From Branchiostoma floridae (Eukaryota > Chordata > Leptocardii > Amphioxiformes > Branchiostomatidae), in NCBI RefSeq assembly GCF_000003815.2, contig NC_049992.1, positions 16,780,467 to 16,844,466 of the forward strand: DNA of 64,000 nucleotides. The letters are read 5' to 3'. Below are positions 25,301 to 33,868 of the stretch, piece by piece. The notes below the pieces were generated by a model that worked only from the letters and a program-made list of their open reading frames with translations, was not told where the DNA came from and searched no databases. Position 1 is the stretch's first letter, and the number at the start of each line of letters is the position of its first letter. A program made the translations under genes and the position numbers.

Positions 25301-28300
25301 AATGGGACTTTCTATACCATTAGTCCTATTGCATGCAAGGCTATTACTTTAACTACTGGGTGATCCTTTCATCATTCTGCCTCAACTGTGGGCTTGCTGA
25401 AAAAGCAAGCAAGCAATTGGTCTACAGACCCAATTGAAAAATATGTTGGGTATACTTACTTATAGTAGCATTAGAATTACTACCAGTTCCATTAAATGCA
25501 GCCAGTGTTTTGCGATCACTGTCACTTTGAATTCACTTTTTTCTTTCCCATGTCATCTGTGCTGCCTCAGGTAAATGCACGGACAGAGCTGGCCCTCAGA
25601 TATAACGACATCTCCCCACTGGAGAATCATCACTGTGCCATCGCATTTGAAATCCTAGAAAAGGTAAGTTCTTCTACAAGTTGCTCCAACATTAGTAGGT
25701 AGGTAGGATCACATTTCAGTACTAGGGACAGGGCCATACACTGTGGCAGTGGTGGTAGAATGGGATTATTTCATTAACATGAACACAACCATGTACCGTA
25801 GCATGGGTGGTTGTGTACTAGGATGACATTTTAGTATCATGGACACAACCATGTGGATAGGGTAGGATCACATTTCAGTACCACAGACACAACCATGTAC
25901 TGTTGCAGGGGTGGTAGGGTAGGATCACAGTTAATTATCATGGGCAGAACCATGTTCTGTAGGGGGAGTAGGGTAGGATCTTATTTCAGTACTAGTGACA
26001 CAACTCAGTCAAACTAAACATATGTTGTGTCATTTTCCCCCACAGCCGGACTGTAACATTTTCAGGAACCTGAGTGTTGAAAACTTTAAGAAAGTCCGTG
26101 AAGGCATGATTAGGTAAGTGTTAGCCTGACAGCTATTTTGCTCTTCTTCATCATGTAAGTTGATTGGTCATTGATAGATTTTTCTTTTATAACACTGTTA
26201 AATGAGTTTGATGATTTTTTGTAACATCTGATATTGTTTAATCTGCATGTCATATGATACATATGTGCAATTATTTCTTGTCCTAAAAGAGCAATGCCAG
26301 AAGTTCTGTGAATTTATCTATAGGGGAAATTGGGGAATTAGTGCCAAGGCATCATAAATTCCCTCCCAAAGATTGCATATTACAGCCAGCAGCTATATAC
26401 AGTATGCTGTAAATGCCTTCAAGTTGGCAGGGATTTAATTTCTCGGTAGGGAGAAAACAGAGTGTGTTTAGTCCATGGTCAAAACAAGGGTGTAGCCTGA
26501 CAGAGAACAGAACAAGCATTTTGGTGGTGGTTTTAAATTCACGGTGGAGAAGCCACCACAAAAACTGCTGCGAAACTTTCAACATTTAGATTTTCAAAAT
26601 TCTTTGAGGGAGGAGATACATTATTTAAACTGTCAAGCAAAAATTGAATTTCCATCTGCATTTTTGCTTCAGAATCTCTAGAATCTTTCCTGCTTCCCTA
26701 TAACTCTGACTCATGTAGCAGAATTGTAACAATATATAAGCTCTATAAAACTTGCCTTTACAATTCCCTTGTTGGCAGGGATTTAATTTCTCGGTAGGAA
26801 GAAAACAAAATGTGTTTAGTCCATGGTCAAAACAAGGGTGTAGATGGGCATAAGACAGAACAAGCATTTTTCTCGTGGTTTTAAGTTTGCAGTGAAAAGG
26901 CTACCACAAAAACTGCCATGAAACTTTACATTACTTTTTTTTTTAATTTTCTTTTTGGGAGATACATTATTCAAACTGCCAAGTGAAAATAAATTTCCAA
27001 CTGCATTTTTGCCTCTCTATAATCTTTCCTGCTTCCCTGTAACTCTGACTTATGTAGCAAGACTTTTAACGATATATCAGCTCTATGAAACTTGCTTTTA
27101 CATTTCGCTTGTTTAACCGACATCTGTTGTTTATTCTGTGTGTAATAAATGTAGGTGTATCCTGGCAACGGACATGGCCAGACATAATGAAATCCTGGGG
27201 AAATTTAAAGGTCTGATTCCTGAATTTGACTTTAGCAACAAAGAACACAGAGAACAGGTGAGTGTTCTTCTATCAATTTTCTCTTGATTTTTGCATTTTT
27301 AATATTCACATGATTTCTGCATTTTCCGTAACATTTCTGTGCTTTTGCATACTCATTTGTGTGTATTTAGCATTTATGCATTTTCTAATAGCAAACTTTG
27401 TGTTTTTTTTTTAAAATTCATACGAAAGTCACATATATAATTGAATGTCCTGAAAATGCTTACCCTGTAGGCACCCCTGTCAGCTTTTCAACTCACTCCA
27501 AACAGTGCCACAAAATTTCTGCGAAATTAAGTATTTTTCAATGATCATAGATTTTGCGTATTTATAGATTTGCATGTAAAACCTAGAAACAAGCATTTCT
27601 GACCCAATTCCAGGCGGACCTATAAAATGTTTTAAACATAAATTTGCATTTTTATAAATTTGCAAGTAAAACCTAGAAACAAGCATTTCTGACCCAATCC
27701 CAGGCAGACTTATAGAATGTCTTCACACATTTTCATGTTTGCACCCATTCTTGGCAGGGTTTGCCTTAGAGGCAGTTTAGAACATAACGACTCCAGATAT
27801 TGTGATATCTTTAACCGCGGAAGCCATGTAATGGGTCCACTGTTAGAATATCCCCCATGAGAGTAGTGATTTATATTTTTAGTGTTATGTGCAGTTCTCT
27901 TATATTTTGGTAGGTGTCATTATTTATCCTTCAGAAAAGGATGATGATACATAGAGCTGGATGTCATACTCTTCCACTTTTTACCAACTCTGACCATTGC
28001 TAATTACAAATGTGGCCCAATGCCCTGGTCAACTTGGCCCTAATCTAAATCTACCCCTAATTTACCCTTGCGGAGTTGACCTGTGTGTTTGCCTTAGTTG
28101 ACATGTTAAAAGGCCGACCCTTCCTTTTCCTGACCTCCCCTCTCAAAAGAAAACACGTAGTTTTTGCTCTTTTTTTCTTCCCCTCCACACAAATAAAGTC
28201 CAGGCCCTAGAGCTAACTGCAGTCACCATGGTCACTGCAGATGTAGCAGGCATCCTGTGGTGTTCGATTACACACTGTACATGTAACGCTAGTTCGCCTT

Positions 28301-31300
28301 TATCCGCAGGGTTACCTATAATCGTTGTGTTTACCAGCACGGTATTGAGGGATATCCACTGGACGGACAGTGGTTTCAGGTTGTACTATGTTCAAAATCT
28401 TGTAGTTTGAAACTACCGTCCGTCGACTTCATATCCCTAAATACCCATTCCTGAAAGCAACGGATATAGGTTACCCCGCGGATAAAGGTGAACTAGCGTT
28501 AGCAAGCGGCAGGATATTTGGACTCTTTTAGGTAGGAATAAATAAAACAGTAGTTTGTTGGGCTAGACCACGTGAAAGTTAACATTACGCATTAGCTTGC
28601 AAGTTGCAAATGTTTCCAGTAAAAACATTTTGCTTTTAGTCATAAAGAAAATTGTTTCTCTTGTGTTGCCCAGTTGATGATGATTCTGATGAAGGTGAGT
28701 GACATCTCCAATGAGGCCAGACCCATGGATGTGGCAGAGCCTTGGCTGGACTGCCTGCTGAAGGAGTTCTTTAACCAGGTACTTTTTTTGGCAACACCTC
28801 AGGGGGGAGGCATTTTCAAATTATTACGATTGCTCTGAAAGTGTTATAAAAATTGCATGGATAAATGCAATAGAGAATTGAGCTTGTTTTACTTTGATGA
28901 TTCAAAAAGCTGTGGAAAGATCTGCTTGATATTTGGTGTTTAAGTTGTTCAGCAAAGTCTGTATTTCTGCAAAGGTATGACGTTGTAAAACTCTACACAG
29001 TTGTGATTTATCTCGTTAAGGTTGTTGATATGCCATCATATGTTGGTGAGGTTTTCATTAAAATCAGTAAACCCGTATAAACCAAAACCTTTCATAAAAG
29101 GCGCTGCATGTTACCATTTTTTTCTAGAACAAAGAGTATAGTATTCACTAGGTACAATCCAAGGTTTTAAAAACCTTTGATTCTCACCAAGCATCTTACA
29201 CTTCCAAGCTTTTAAAGCTTCTAAGATCATTGATATATCTGTGTCTCGTAATATTTTTATGCACACGTACAACTTAAAACTGTTGAACATAACAATGATG
29301 AGAATACTTTGCATTTCTGATTTCAGAGTGATGTGGAAAAGTTGGAAGGCCTTCCTGTCACCCCCTTCATGGATCGTGAGAAGGTGACAAAACCGTCCTC
29401 ACAAACAGGTTTCATCCAGTTTGTCCTACTACCTCTCTTTGAGGCAGCAGCTTGCATCTTTCCAGAAATGCAGGTAAAGTTACTGTCATGAAGTCACATC
29501 TGTTTGGTTGTTAACCTGGCTATGGTTATCTCCAGGCAGATCTACCGCATAAGGAATTTAGCTTGCCAGGGAGTGTTATGAGCCACCGGGGGCTCAGAAC
29601 AGGGCAATGACCCCAATTGACGCAGCCGCAGAAGGCCCAAAACCAGTCCATACAGTATTTTAGCCTATTTTCGACTTGTAGCAGGAAAATGTAAGAGAAA
29701 TTTCATATTGGGAGACAGTGTAGGGTGGAGACGTTCAGATTAGGCAAAAAAGCAAGGTTTTGGCCCATTTTTTAGGCCTGTGCTGACCCCTTATTTGATG
29801 TGGTCAGTCCCTAAAATGACATCATGAAAATCCAAGATGGCGGTACATTTGAAGGCTACGACAACTCCCGCTGGTCACAAATTTTTAAAAACCAGACTTT
29901 TGGACACTTGAGGTAGCGGGCTGCTGTGTGGGGTGAGTTCTTATGACCTGTAATGTTCACGGATGAGATTATGACACCCTGAACTTGACTACTTTTACAT
30001 TATCGCCAATACAGATTTCCATTAGTGTTCACTGCCTAACCCCTTGGCCTGCTAAACACCTTATGTCACCGGTAGATCTGCCTGGAGATTAGGCAATGGC
30101 TCAAATTTCATGTTAACACAAGGAGCTGAAGTACTGAGTTTTCTGCCCATTTAGATTTAGATAGATGTATAGTTAGTAGGGCTGGGTATCGGTACAGCGT
30201 ACCGGTACAAACCGTTTTGTCTTATTGGACCGGTCCAGAAAAAACGGACCTGAGAAAATTAGGTGGACCGGATGTTGAATCGATTAGAAAATTAACAGAT
30301 TATTTTATCAGGCATTCAAACGTTTTGGCGCTTGCAAATGGAAGAAAATAACAAGAGTGAAGTAGAGTAGAGTTTATAGTAATTTCTACCAAGTCTTACA
30401 GCCAATCGTACAGGTGCAGTTAGCGTCGTAGGATTTTAAAACACCAGTGTAAGTCTAATACTCCACCAAACAGATTTCGTTGTAGTGAAATGGACCATTG
30501 GTATGAGTCATACTGCATCAGGTCCAGGTTCAGGTCTGGACCTGGACCTGATCCTCTGGACCTGAACCGGACCTGGACCTGAATTTTCTGTACCGGTACC
30601 CACCCCTAATAGTTAGTATAAATCCACTCTTCACCAGATGGTGTATATGGCAGTGCCCATCTCCATTTCAATAGCCTTTGGGCCATACATCTTTGTGTGG
30701 CCCACTGCAGCAAGTGATTTAATGCTGGCAATATGCCTATTGCCTCTCACTACCTGTGTAAGAGATGTAAGGAATGTATGAGAGAGAGAGTGTTTTTTGA
30801 CAGACATGAAAACCCCATTTAGTATCTGTCCTTGGTGCTGAATTGCAGGATGTAGGGTGTAATCTTCCATCAATTGAAATGCACGTCAGGGGAAACATGG
30901 AACATACTAGGGGAATTGTATATAAGGCATTGTTAAGACATAAAGCTATGGAGACCAGATGAACCATTTACAGGGAATAGATAACAACTGGATCTCCTCT
31001 GTTCTGTTAAAATCGTCAGTATTACTGTAAATACATTTAAGTTCGTGGGGATTTAATTTCGTGGTAACAACATAGACTGTAGTCTAATACCATAATGGAA
31101 AAATGTTCACGGTGGATTAATGTTTGCGGCTTTCGCGGTGACCACTTCACCGCGAAAACCGCGAACGTTAATCCACAGCGAACATTTCTGCATTTACAGT
31201 AAATGGAAGGCTCGATAATTGTTTTGTTTATATGTTCATCTTTGTATCCTCATGCATAATGGAGAAGACATTTTCAAGAAGAATTGTACAGTATTGTATT

Positions 31301-31998
31301 AACTTGAAGAATATTACAACAACATTCTGTTAATGAACAATAACATTCTATTCAAGAACAACAACATTTCCATTCACAGCCATAGAGTAACTTAACAGCC
31401 AACATCTTGGTTACCAACATATATTTACTGTTTTGTCCGTGTTGCAAATCGGTGTATATGACATTTATGTTTAGAACAGCATTTGTTAGCAGGAGTACCA
31501 ATAGCTGCCTCAGTGCCAAAGTGAACCAGAGTTGACCTGAAAAGGTTAACACAGTTACTAAAACATTGCTTTTTTAAGAGTGAAGAATACCTTCCTGCCT
31601 GCATAAGTGCTTAAGCCAGGGACTGGCCCCTTGCTCCTCTCCGTCAAGATTCTCCAAGTTGTAGGGTCCTTTGCACTTGTTTCCATGGATAAGAGACTCA
31701 CTCCAGTGTCTTTTGTAATTTGATCTTTCCATCACCTAGGAGGTCTACCTCGTGGCCTTGGCTAAAGAATAAACTGATGAAATTTTTCACTGACGTTCTG
31801 TTAATATTTTCCCAGCCTCACATTATCCAGCCTGTACGTGATGCCCTCCAGTACTACAAGGACATGCAGGTGGCACTGGAGGATCAGAACAAGAAAACAC
31901 ACAACGACGGGGAGAGAAACAGCGACGGCGTCACGTTGAGAAGTCCGCTGGAAACGGAGGTTGTCGTGGGTCTGGCAAACGGACACAAGTCGCCGTGA
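10198..31998 (+). CDS. PDE9A: cGMP-specific 3',5'-cyclic phosphodiesterase 9A (14 exons, 5' incomplete)
   Basis: Hydrolyses cGMP to 5'-GMP. Exons: 10198-10347, 13740-13788, 17353-17455, 20021-20160, 21422-21481, 22221-22302, 23869-23964, 24495-24617, 25571-25663, 26046-26113, 27155-27257, 28674-28778, 29327-29473, 31816-31998. All joins keep frame and use GT-AG. They give 499 residues; human PDE9A forms are 533-593. The N-terminal exon was not found and may lie upstream or in the gap. Counting from the first complete codon, the class I PDE metal site is intact: H215, H219, H255-D256 (CHDLDHPG) and D365 (DISNEARP). Q416 and F419 form the purine clamp. These run at a constant offset of 37 from human PDE9A2 numbering. 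The residue matching Tyr424 is Phe387. Acidic and basic coiled-coil-like sequence lies at ~66-100, and the tail is variable. Orthology to PDE9A is strong from the N-terminal match and the FMDREKVTK block. Confidence 0.95.
10348..11030 (+). repeat. Five tandem copies of the PDE9A exon tail plus (ATCA)n
   Basis: Inside the intron the exon 3' end (CTGACAGCC... to CCTGCAATG) plus its donor GTAGGT recurs at about 10441-10486, 10580-10624, 10702-10747, 10798-10843 and 10909-10954. The copies are separated by AATC/AGTC tetranucleotide runs. Copies 1, 3, 4 and 5 still encode [10 protein letters not shown] in frame; copy 2 has a one-base deletion. The first copy has donor GTAGCT, the others GTAGGT. 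The exon-derived unit carries no acceptor. Confidence 0.92.
11045..11330 (+). mobile_element. Diverged tRNA-derived SINE
   Basis: A B-box-like GGTTCGAATCC near 11089 is followed by a GTGCCCTTGACTGTCCTCAC body and the tail motifs GACGTCCTTATATGGGATGTT and AAGAACCCACCAC. The same order is seen in the better copy at 13050. Confidence 0.6.
11331..12411. other. PDE9A intron sequence, nothing recognised
   Basis: AT-rich intronic DNA without a visible exon or complete element up to the TA flanking the transposon at 12412. Confidence 0.5.
12412..12809. mobile_element. CAGTCAAACCTG inverted-repeat element, TA-flanked
   Basis: Termini CAGTCAAACCTGTATTAG and its complement bracket GCGGCCACC/TAGTGGCCA repeats. 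TA dinucleotides flank both sides (12410-12411 and 12810-12811), as in Tc1/mariner-type insertions. The nested copy at 55335 supports a TA target. Confidence 0.7.
13050..13480 (+). mobile_element. tRNA-derived SINE (best copy in window)
   Basis: A tRNA-like head carries TGTAGCGCAGTGGCAG near 13054 and B-box GGTTTGAATCC near 13100. It is followed by a conserved-looking body (TGTGCCCTTGGGAAAGTCAC) and a tail with GGACGTTAAATGGAGGTC and AAGAACCCACCAC. The order fits pol III SINEs known from amphioxus and other deuterostomes. It lies in the first visible PDE9A intron. Confidence 0.72.
13740..13788 (+). CDS. PDE9A: PDE9A visible exon 2
   Basis: A 49-base exon encoding [15 protein letters not shown] after a split Gly. 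The frame of the next exon requires the unusual donor GTTGGT at 13789 rather than the GTAACA four bases further on. Confidence 0.8.
14360..14578. mobile_element. 219-bp palindromic MITE, copy 1
   Basis: The ends read TAATGCTAGTTCAC and GTGAACTGGTGTTA. The whole unit is one long imperfect inverted repeat, with CCTATATCCGTTG and its complement CAACGGATATAGG inward of the ends. Lies in PDE9A intron 2. Confidence 0.85.
14585..14796. mobile_element. TACTGTAAATGCA fold-back MITE, copy 1
   Basis: Termini TACTGTAAATGCA and TGCATTTACAGTA enclose repeated TTCGCGG and CCGCGAA motifs that pair with one another. Other copies are at 31023 and 34587. Confidence 0.85.
15018..15196. mobile_element. 179-bp fold-back element with 9-bp target duplication
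   Basis: A long hairpin (arms start TAGCCTCCATAGCAGGCTCT, loop near GCCCATTTTAGAATGGGC). It is flanked by perfect GGAAATTGG repeats at 15009-15017 and 15197-15205. A 9-bp duplication is seen in Mutator-like and some fold-back elements. No coding capacity. Confidence 0.85.
15219..15437. mobile_element. 219-bp palindromic MITE, copy 2
   Basis: Ends TAACGCTGGTTCACC and GGTGAACTTGTGTTA. Begins only 13 bp after the duplication of the preceding fold-back element. Confidence 0.85.
16929..17147. mobile_element. 219-bp palindromic MITE, copy 3
   Basis: Ends TAACACTAGTTCACC and GGTGAACTAGTGTTA. One of the cleanest copies, with near-complete arm complementarity. Same length as copies 1, 2 and 5. It lies in PDE9A intron 2, upstream of the exon at 17353. 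Confidence 0.88.
17353..17455 (+). CDS. PDE9A: PDE9A visible exon 3
   Basis: Encodes [17 protein letters not shown] onward to FREKLE, a charged helical segment that precedes the catalytic domain. Donor GTAAGT. The following intron contains a short (ATC)n run near 17626-17650. Confidence 0.92.
18771..18999. mobile_element. Palindromic MITE, copy 4 (229 bp)
   Basis: Ends TAACGTTAGTTCACC and GGTGAACTAGCGTTA. About 10 bp longer than the family norm through an insertion in the left arm near 18835. Confidence 0.85.
20021..20160 (+). CDS. PDE9A: PDE9A visible exon 4
   Basis: Encodes [20 protein letters not shown] and a basic stretch [10 protein letters not shown]. This linker is less conserved than the catalytic exons. 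Ends in phase 2 before GTAAGA. Confidence 0.9.
20240..20460 (+). mobile_element. SINE-like fragment
   Basis: Contains ACATTGTGCCCTTTCGAAAG and GGGTACCTGACTTTGGTTGA, the body motifs shared with the copies near 6045 (reverse) and 62010. Confidence 0.5.
20476..20834 (-). mobile_element. CAGGGCTCG-terminated element with GTGCACCC arrays, inverted copy
   Basis: The same element as at 9082 in the opposite orientation, with alignable termini, GTGCACCC clusters and AT-rich centre. One terminus is mutated (CGAGCCGTG). The flanking 5 bases do not match, so the duplication has decayed or the ends are imperfect. Confidence 0.75.
21422..21481 (+). CDS. PDE9A: PDE9A visible exon 5 (start of catalytic domain)
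   Basis: A 60-base exon encoding [19 protein letters not shown], the conserved LRKPTFD block at the entry to the catalytic domain. Phase 1 in, phase 2 out. Donor GTAAGG. Confidence 0.93.
21610..21785 (-). mobile_element. Possible tRNA-like SINE head
   Basis: On the - strand GTGGCTCAACTGGTAGCAAC resembles a tRNA A-box region. No convincing B box or tail was found, so this is tentative. Confidence 0.25.
21877..22095. mobile_element. 219-bp palindromic MITE, copy 5
   Basis: Ends TAACGCTGGTTCACC and GCTGAACTAGCGTTA. The right arm is the more mutated (ACCACTGAACAAAG replaces the usual CCCGCGGATAAAG). In the intron between visible exons 5 and 6. Confidence 0.83.
22221..22302 (+). CDS. PDE9A: PDE9A visible exon 6
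   Basis: Encodes [20 protein letters not shown] through KFNIE, corresponding to the W-x-x-x-E-M-L block of PDE9A. Donor GTGAGT. Confidence 0.92.
22303..23868. other. PDE9A intron, AT-rich
   Basis: The only recognised repeat is the reverse LINE tail near 23405. Frames on both strands near 23163-23477 mirror one another and have no homology that I recognise. Confidence 0.5.
23405..23530 (-). mobile_element. LINE 3' tail, antisense
   Basis: Contains CTTTATTGCACGACAATTGT, the complement of a LINE 3' end (ACAATTGTTGTGCAATAAAG) that also occurs at 47950-48010 and 60047-60095. Confidence 0.55.
23869..23964 (+). CDS. PDE9A: PDE9A visible exon 7 (metal site His pair)
   Basis: Encodes residues 195-226. 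[10 protein letters not shown] supplies H215 (general acid) and metal ligand H219. Donor GTGAGA. Confidence 0.95.
24122..24230. mobile_element. 109-bp MITE with TTAA target
   Basis: Inverted termini GGAATGGGTTC and GAACCCATTCC are flanked by TTAA at 24118-24121 and 24231-24234. TTAA duplications are made by piggyBac and Kolobok superfamilies. Confidence 0.7.
24495..24617 (+). CDS. PDE9A: PDE9A visible exon 8 (HD motif)
   Basis: Encodes residues 227-267 including [20 protein letters not shown]255 and D256 are the HD metal ligands. Donor GTACAC. Confidence 0.96.
24618..25570. other. PDE9A intron, nothing recognised
   Basis: No exon or well-bounded element is visible. An 81-codon frame at 25049-25294 is intronic and unsupported. 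Confidence 0.5.
25571..25663 (+). CDS. PDE9A: PDE9A visible exon 9
   Basis: Encodes [20 protein letters not shown] and [11 protein letters not shown], a near-invariant block of class I phosphodiesterases. Donor GTAAGT. Confidence 0.96.
25700..25990. repeat. Loose tandem repeat, ACACAACCATGTA units
   Basis: Units like GTAGGATCACATTTCAGTAC plus ACACAACCATGTACTGT recur about five times at roughly 60-70 bp spacing, with considerable divergence. Confidence 0.6.
26046..26113 (+). CDS. PDE9A: PDE9A visible exon 10
   Basis: Encodes [22 protein letters not shown] after the ILEK of exon 9. Ends in phase 2 before GTAAGT. Confidence 0.94.
26426..27120. repeat. Tandem duplication of about 347 bp with decayed MITE
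   Basis: GGCAGGGATTTAATTTCTCGG occurs at 26426 and 26774, and GAGATACATTATT at 26613 and 26959. This shows a direct repeat of ~347 bp. The unit contains a degraded relative of the TACTGTAAATGCA fold-back MITE (GCTGTAAATGCC at 26406). Confidence 0.75.
27155..27257 (+). CDS. PDE9A: PDE9A visible exon 11
   Basis: Encodes [20 protein letters not shown] through HREQ, matching the ILATDMARH block of the family. Donor GTGAGT. Confidence 0.95.
27480..27720. repeat. Short direct duplication in intron
   Basis: AACCTAGAAACAAGCATTTC plus TGACCCAATYCCAGGC occurs at 27581 and 27671, a ~90 bp unit repeated twice. Confidence 0.6.
28284..28501. mobile_element. 218-bp palindromic MITE, copy 6
   Basis: Ends TAACGCTAGTTCGCC and GGTGAACTAGCGTTA. 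Both arms are well kept and the inner arms (AAACTACCGTCCGTCGACTT) pair across the centre. Lies in the PDE9A intron upstream of the exon at 28674. Confidence 0.87.
28674..28778 (+). CDS. PDE9A: PDE9A visible exon 12 (Asp metal ligand, Phe387)
   Basis: Encodes [20 protein letters not shown] through EFFNQ. D365 is the last metal ligand. The position matching PDE9A Tyr424 is Phe387 (KEFFNQ instead of EEYFMQ). Confidence 0.95.
29327..29473 (+). CDS. PDE9A: PDE9A visible exon 13 (glutamine switch)
   Basis: Encodes [20 protein letters not shown] then [16 protein letters not shown]416 and F419 are the nucleotide-recognition Gln and clamp Phe. Donor GTAAAG. Confidence 0.95.
29529..30088. mobile_element. 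Inverted-repeat element with TTA duplication
   Basis: Inverted termini TCTCCAGGCAGATCTACCG are flanked by TTA (29526-29528 and 30089-30091). Its 560 bp carry no coding frame. The TWA target suggests a PIF/Harbinger-type MITE. Confidence 0.65.
30177..30608 (+). mobile_element. hAT-type MITE, TAGGGCTGGGTA family, copy 1
   Basis: Starts TAGGGCTGGGTATCGGTACA and ends TACCGGTACCCACCCCTA. Flanked by a perfect 8-bp duplication ATAGTTAG (30169-30176 and 30609-30616). Internally rich in GGACCTGGACCTGA repeats. A second full copy is at 59071. Confidence 0.88.
31023..31201. mobile_element. TACTGTAAATGCA fold-back MITE, copy 2
   Basis: Ends TACTGTAAATACATTTAAG and TGCATTTACAGTA. About 33 bp shorter than copies 1 and 3 because of a deletion in the left half. 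Confidence 0.85.
31816..31998 (+). CDS. PDE9A: PDE9A visible exon 14 with stop codon
   Basis: Begins [20 protein letters not shown] after acceptor TATTTTCCCAG and ends with TGA at 31996-31998. The tail beyond the catalytic domain is hydrophilic ([14 protein letters not shown]), as is typical of variable PDE9A C-termini. Confidence 0.93.
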   Translation, partial: PHIIQPVRDALQYYKDMQVALEDQNKKTHNDGERNSDGVTLRSPLETEVVVGLANGHKSP

Positions 31999-32012
31999 TG
32001 TTGCTATTGACA

Positions 32013-32240
32013 TAACGCCAGTTGATCGTTATTCGCGGGGGGTAACCTATATCTGTTGTTTTTAAGATAGGGTATTTGTGGACAGAAGGTCGACAGACGG
32101 TGGTTTCAAACTGCAGTATTTAGAAAATATTTCAGTTTAAAACCACCGTCCCTTGACTTGACAGAAGGAACATAGCCTGTTTTTGAAACAACGGATATAC
32201 AAAAGTAGGTTATCCCGTGGATAAAGGAGAACTAGTGTTA
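32013..32240. mobile_element. Palindromic MITE, copy 7, inside the PDE9A 3' UTR
   Basis: Starts TAACGCCAGTTGATCG 14 bases after the PDE9A stop and ends GAACTAGTGTTA. Unless the transcript ends at once, the mature 3' UTR would include a ~228-base hairpin. Arm identity is lower than in copy 3. Confidence 0.83.
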
Positions 32241-33591
32241 GACTTTATAGTACAGAAAAAAGATTACCATGATTATATTTTGTTGGACAGAATTACTATA
32301 TATATATTATGCATAGAGATGCAATCGTCCCAAATATAAGAAATAATCCTATAACACATGTAGTGCATTATGTAATAATATGCAGGATATAGCCTTACAG
32401 AGATGTTAACTGTGGTGTTTACGATGACGTCAGTTTGCAGTGTGTGTCAGGTTTTTTCTCCTGTGCAAGATGGGAATAAGAACATTAGATGTTAATCAAG
32501 GACTGTGTACTTTTGATTTAGGAATACACTTCGAATTTGGAAAATCGAGTTAAGTAGTACTTCATAATGTTGCAGCATGTAACTTGAAGCAAAAAAAATG
32601 CCTTCCTTGAAACAGTCGTATTCATGTTTCTCTTGGAACTTTCATAGTTAAAGAGATATACTACATTTTCCTTACTCCAAGTGTGTTTCAAGTTGAAAGT
32701 TACCAATGTTGATACAGGCAGCCTTAGTTCCCTAAAAAGCAGTTAACAGTCTGAGTCTCTACATATCATAGATTTCAAGATACTAGACTCCAGTGTCTTG
32801 CTGGGTGCCATCCTCCATTGTATCTGTTGGTTCAATCTTCTCACAATTTTTTTACTTGCTAATCACAGAATTACTACAGCAAGGCAAAAGATTGAGCCAG
32901 TGGTTACTATGGCAAGCAAAAAAAATTAGTATTTGAGCAAGCAGTTACAATGGAGTATGGTACCCAGGCTTTCAAAACCTTTTCAAAATCTACTTCAATT
33001 TGTGCCAGGTAGGCTAAAAATCAACATTGTCAGGTAGAATTTCACAAGCTTGAAGAATGTGTGCATGTATATATGTAGCAATACTCATGTCCAATTATAT
33101 TAAGCTTATGCTTTAGCAGAATACCTTTAAATTATGATTTTTTCAGTGACCAGCTTCATAAATGCATGCACAAACTTCGTTACATTCCTTGAAGTACAAA
33201 ATATAACTTTGTATATCACATTATCTATATATTATATATCTTCTGTATTTCTGTTGGATGTGTAGTGTCCAAACTGTATTCTTGTGTAAATATGTAGCAC
33301 TTGATATGTGTGTTAAATGTTCCTGTGTCACATCATTCAAATACTAGAGAGATTTATTTATTCTTATTATAGTTGTTATGTTAAATGTTACATTCCATTA
33401 AACATCATCGAGTAACTGATGCAAAAATGAATGTATTTACAATGTATTTATAGATGACACCACTCTACAGGGTCAAATAGATTATAGGTAAGCATAGAGT
33501 TAAGAAATCTTCACTGTGCTATCAGGAATATCATTATTAAATGTGTCTGTAAATTGCACAATCATGCACACACTGTCAGCAGGTGATCTAT

Positions 33592-33868
33592 TTTGATTAT
33601 TCACAATTTATTTGTGGGTTCACGGATTTGAAGTGGATTTGAATTCACGGAAGTGAAAATATACCAAGCAGACATCATAAATGCAACAGGCAGGGACGAA
33701 AATTTGCATATGACCATGTGCAAATTTGAATATGACCATAAACCTGACTGCACCAAGGCATAAACCTTGTACTCAGGCTTCGTTTTCATGATGTTTTTCC
33801 AGTTAAGCATATTTTTTATTTACTTTTGAAAATCTGTGAACCAACAAATTAAATTGGTGTGGTCTAAT
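33592..33868. mobile_element. Decayed Harbinger-like MITE
   Basis: The right end AATTAAATTGGTGTGGTC matches the terminus of the element at 514-897. The left end TCACAATTTATTTGTGGGTT is a mutated counterpart. No intact TTA duplication. Confidence 0.4.
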
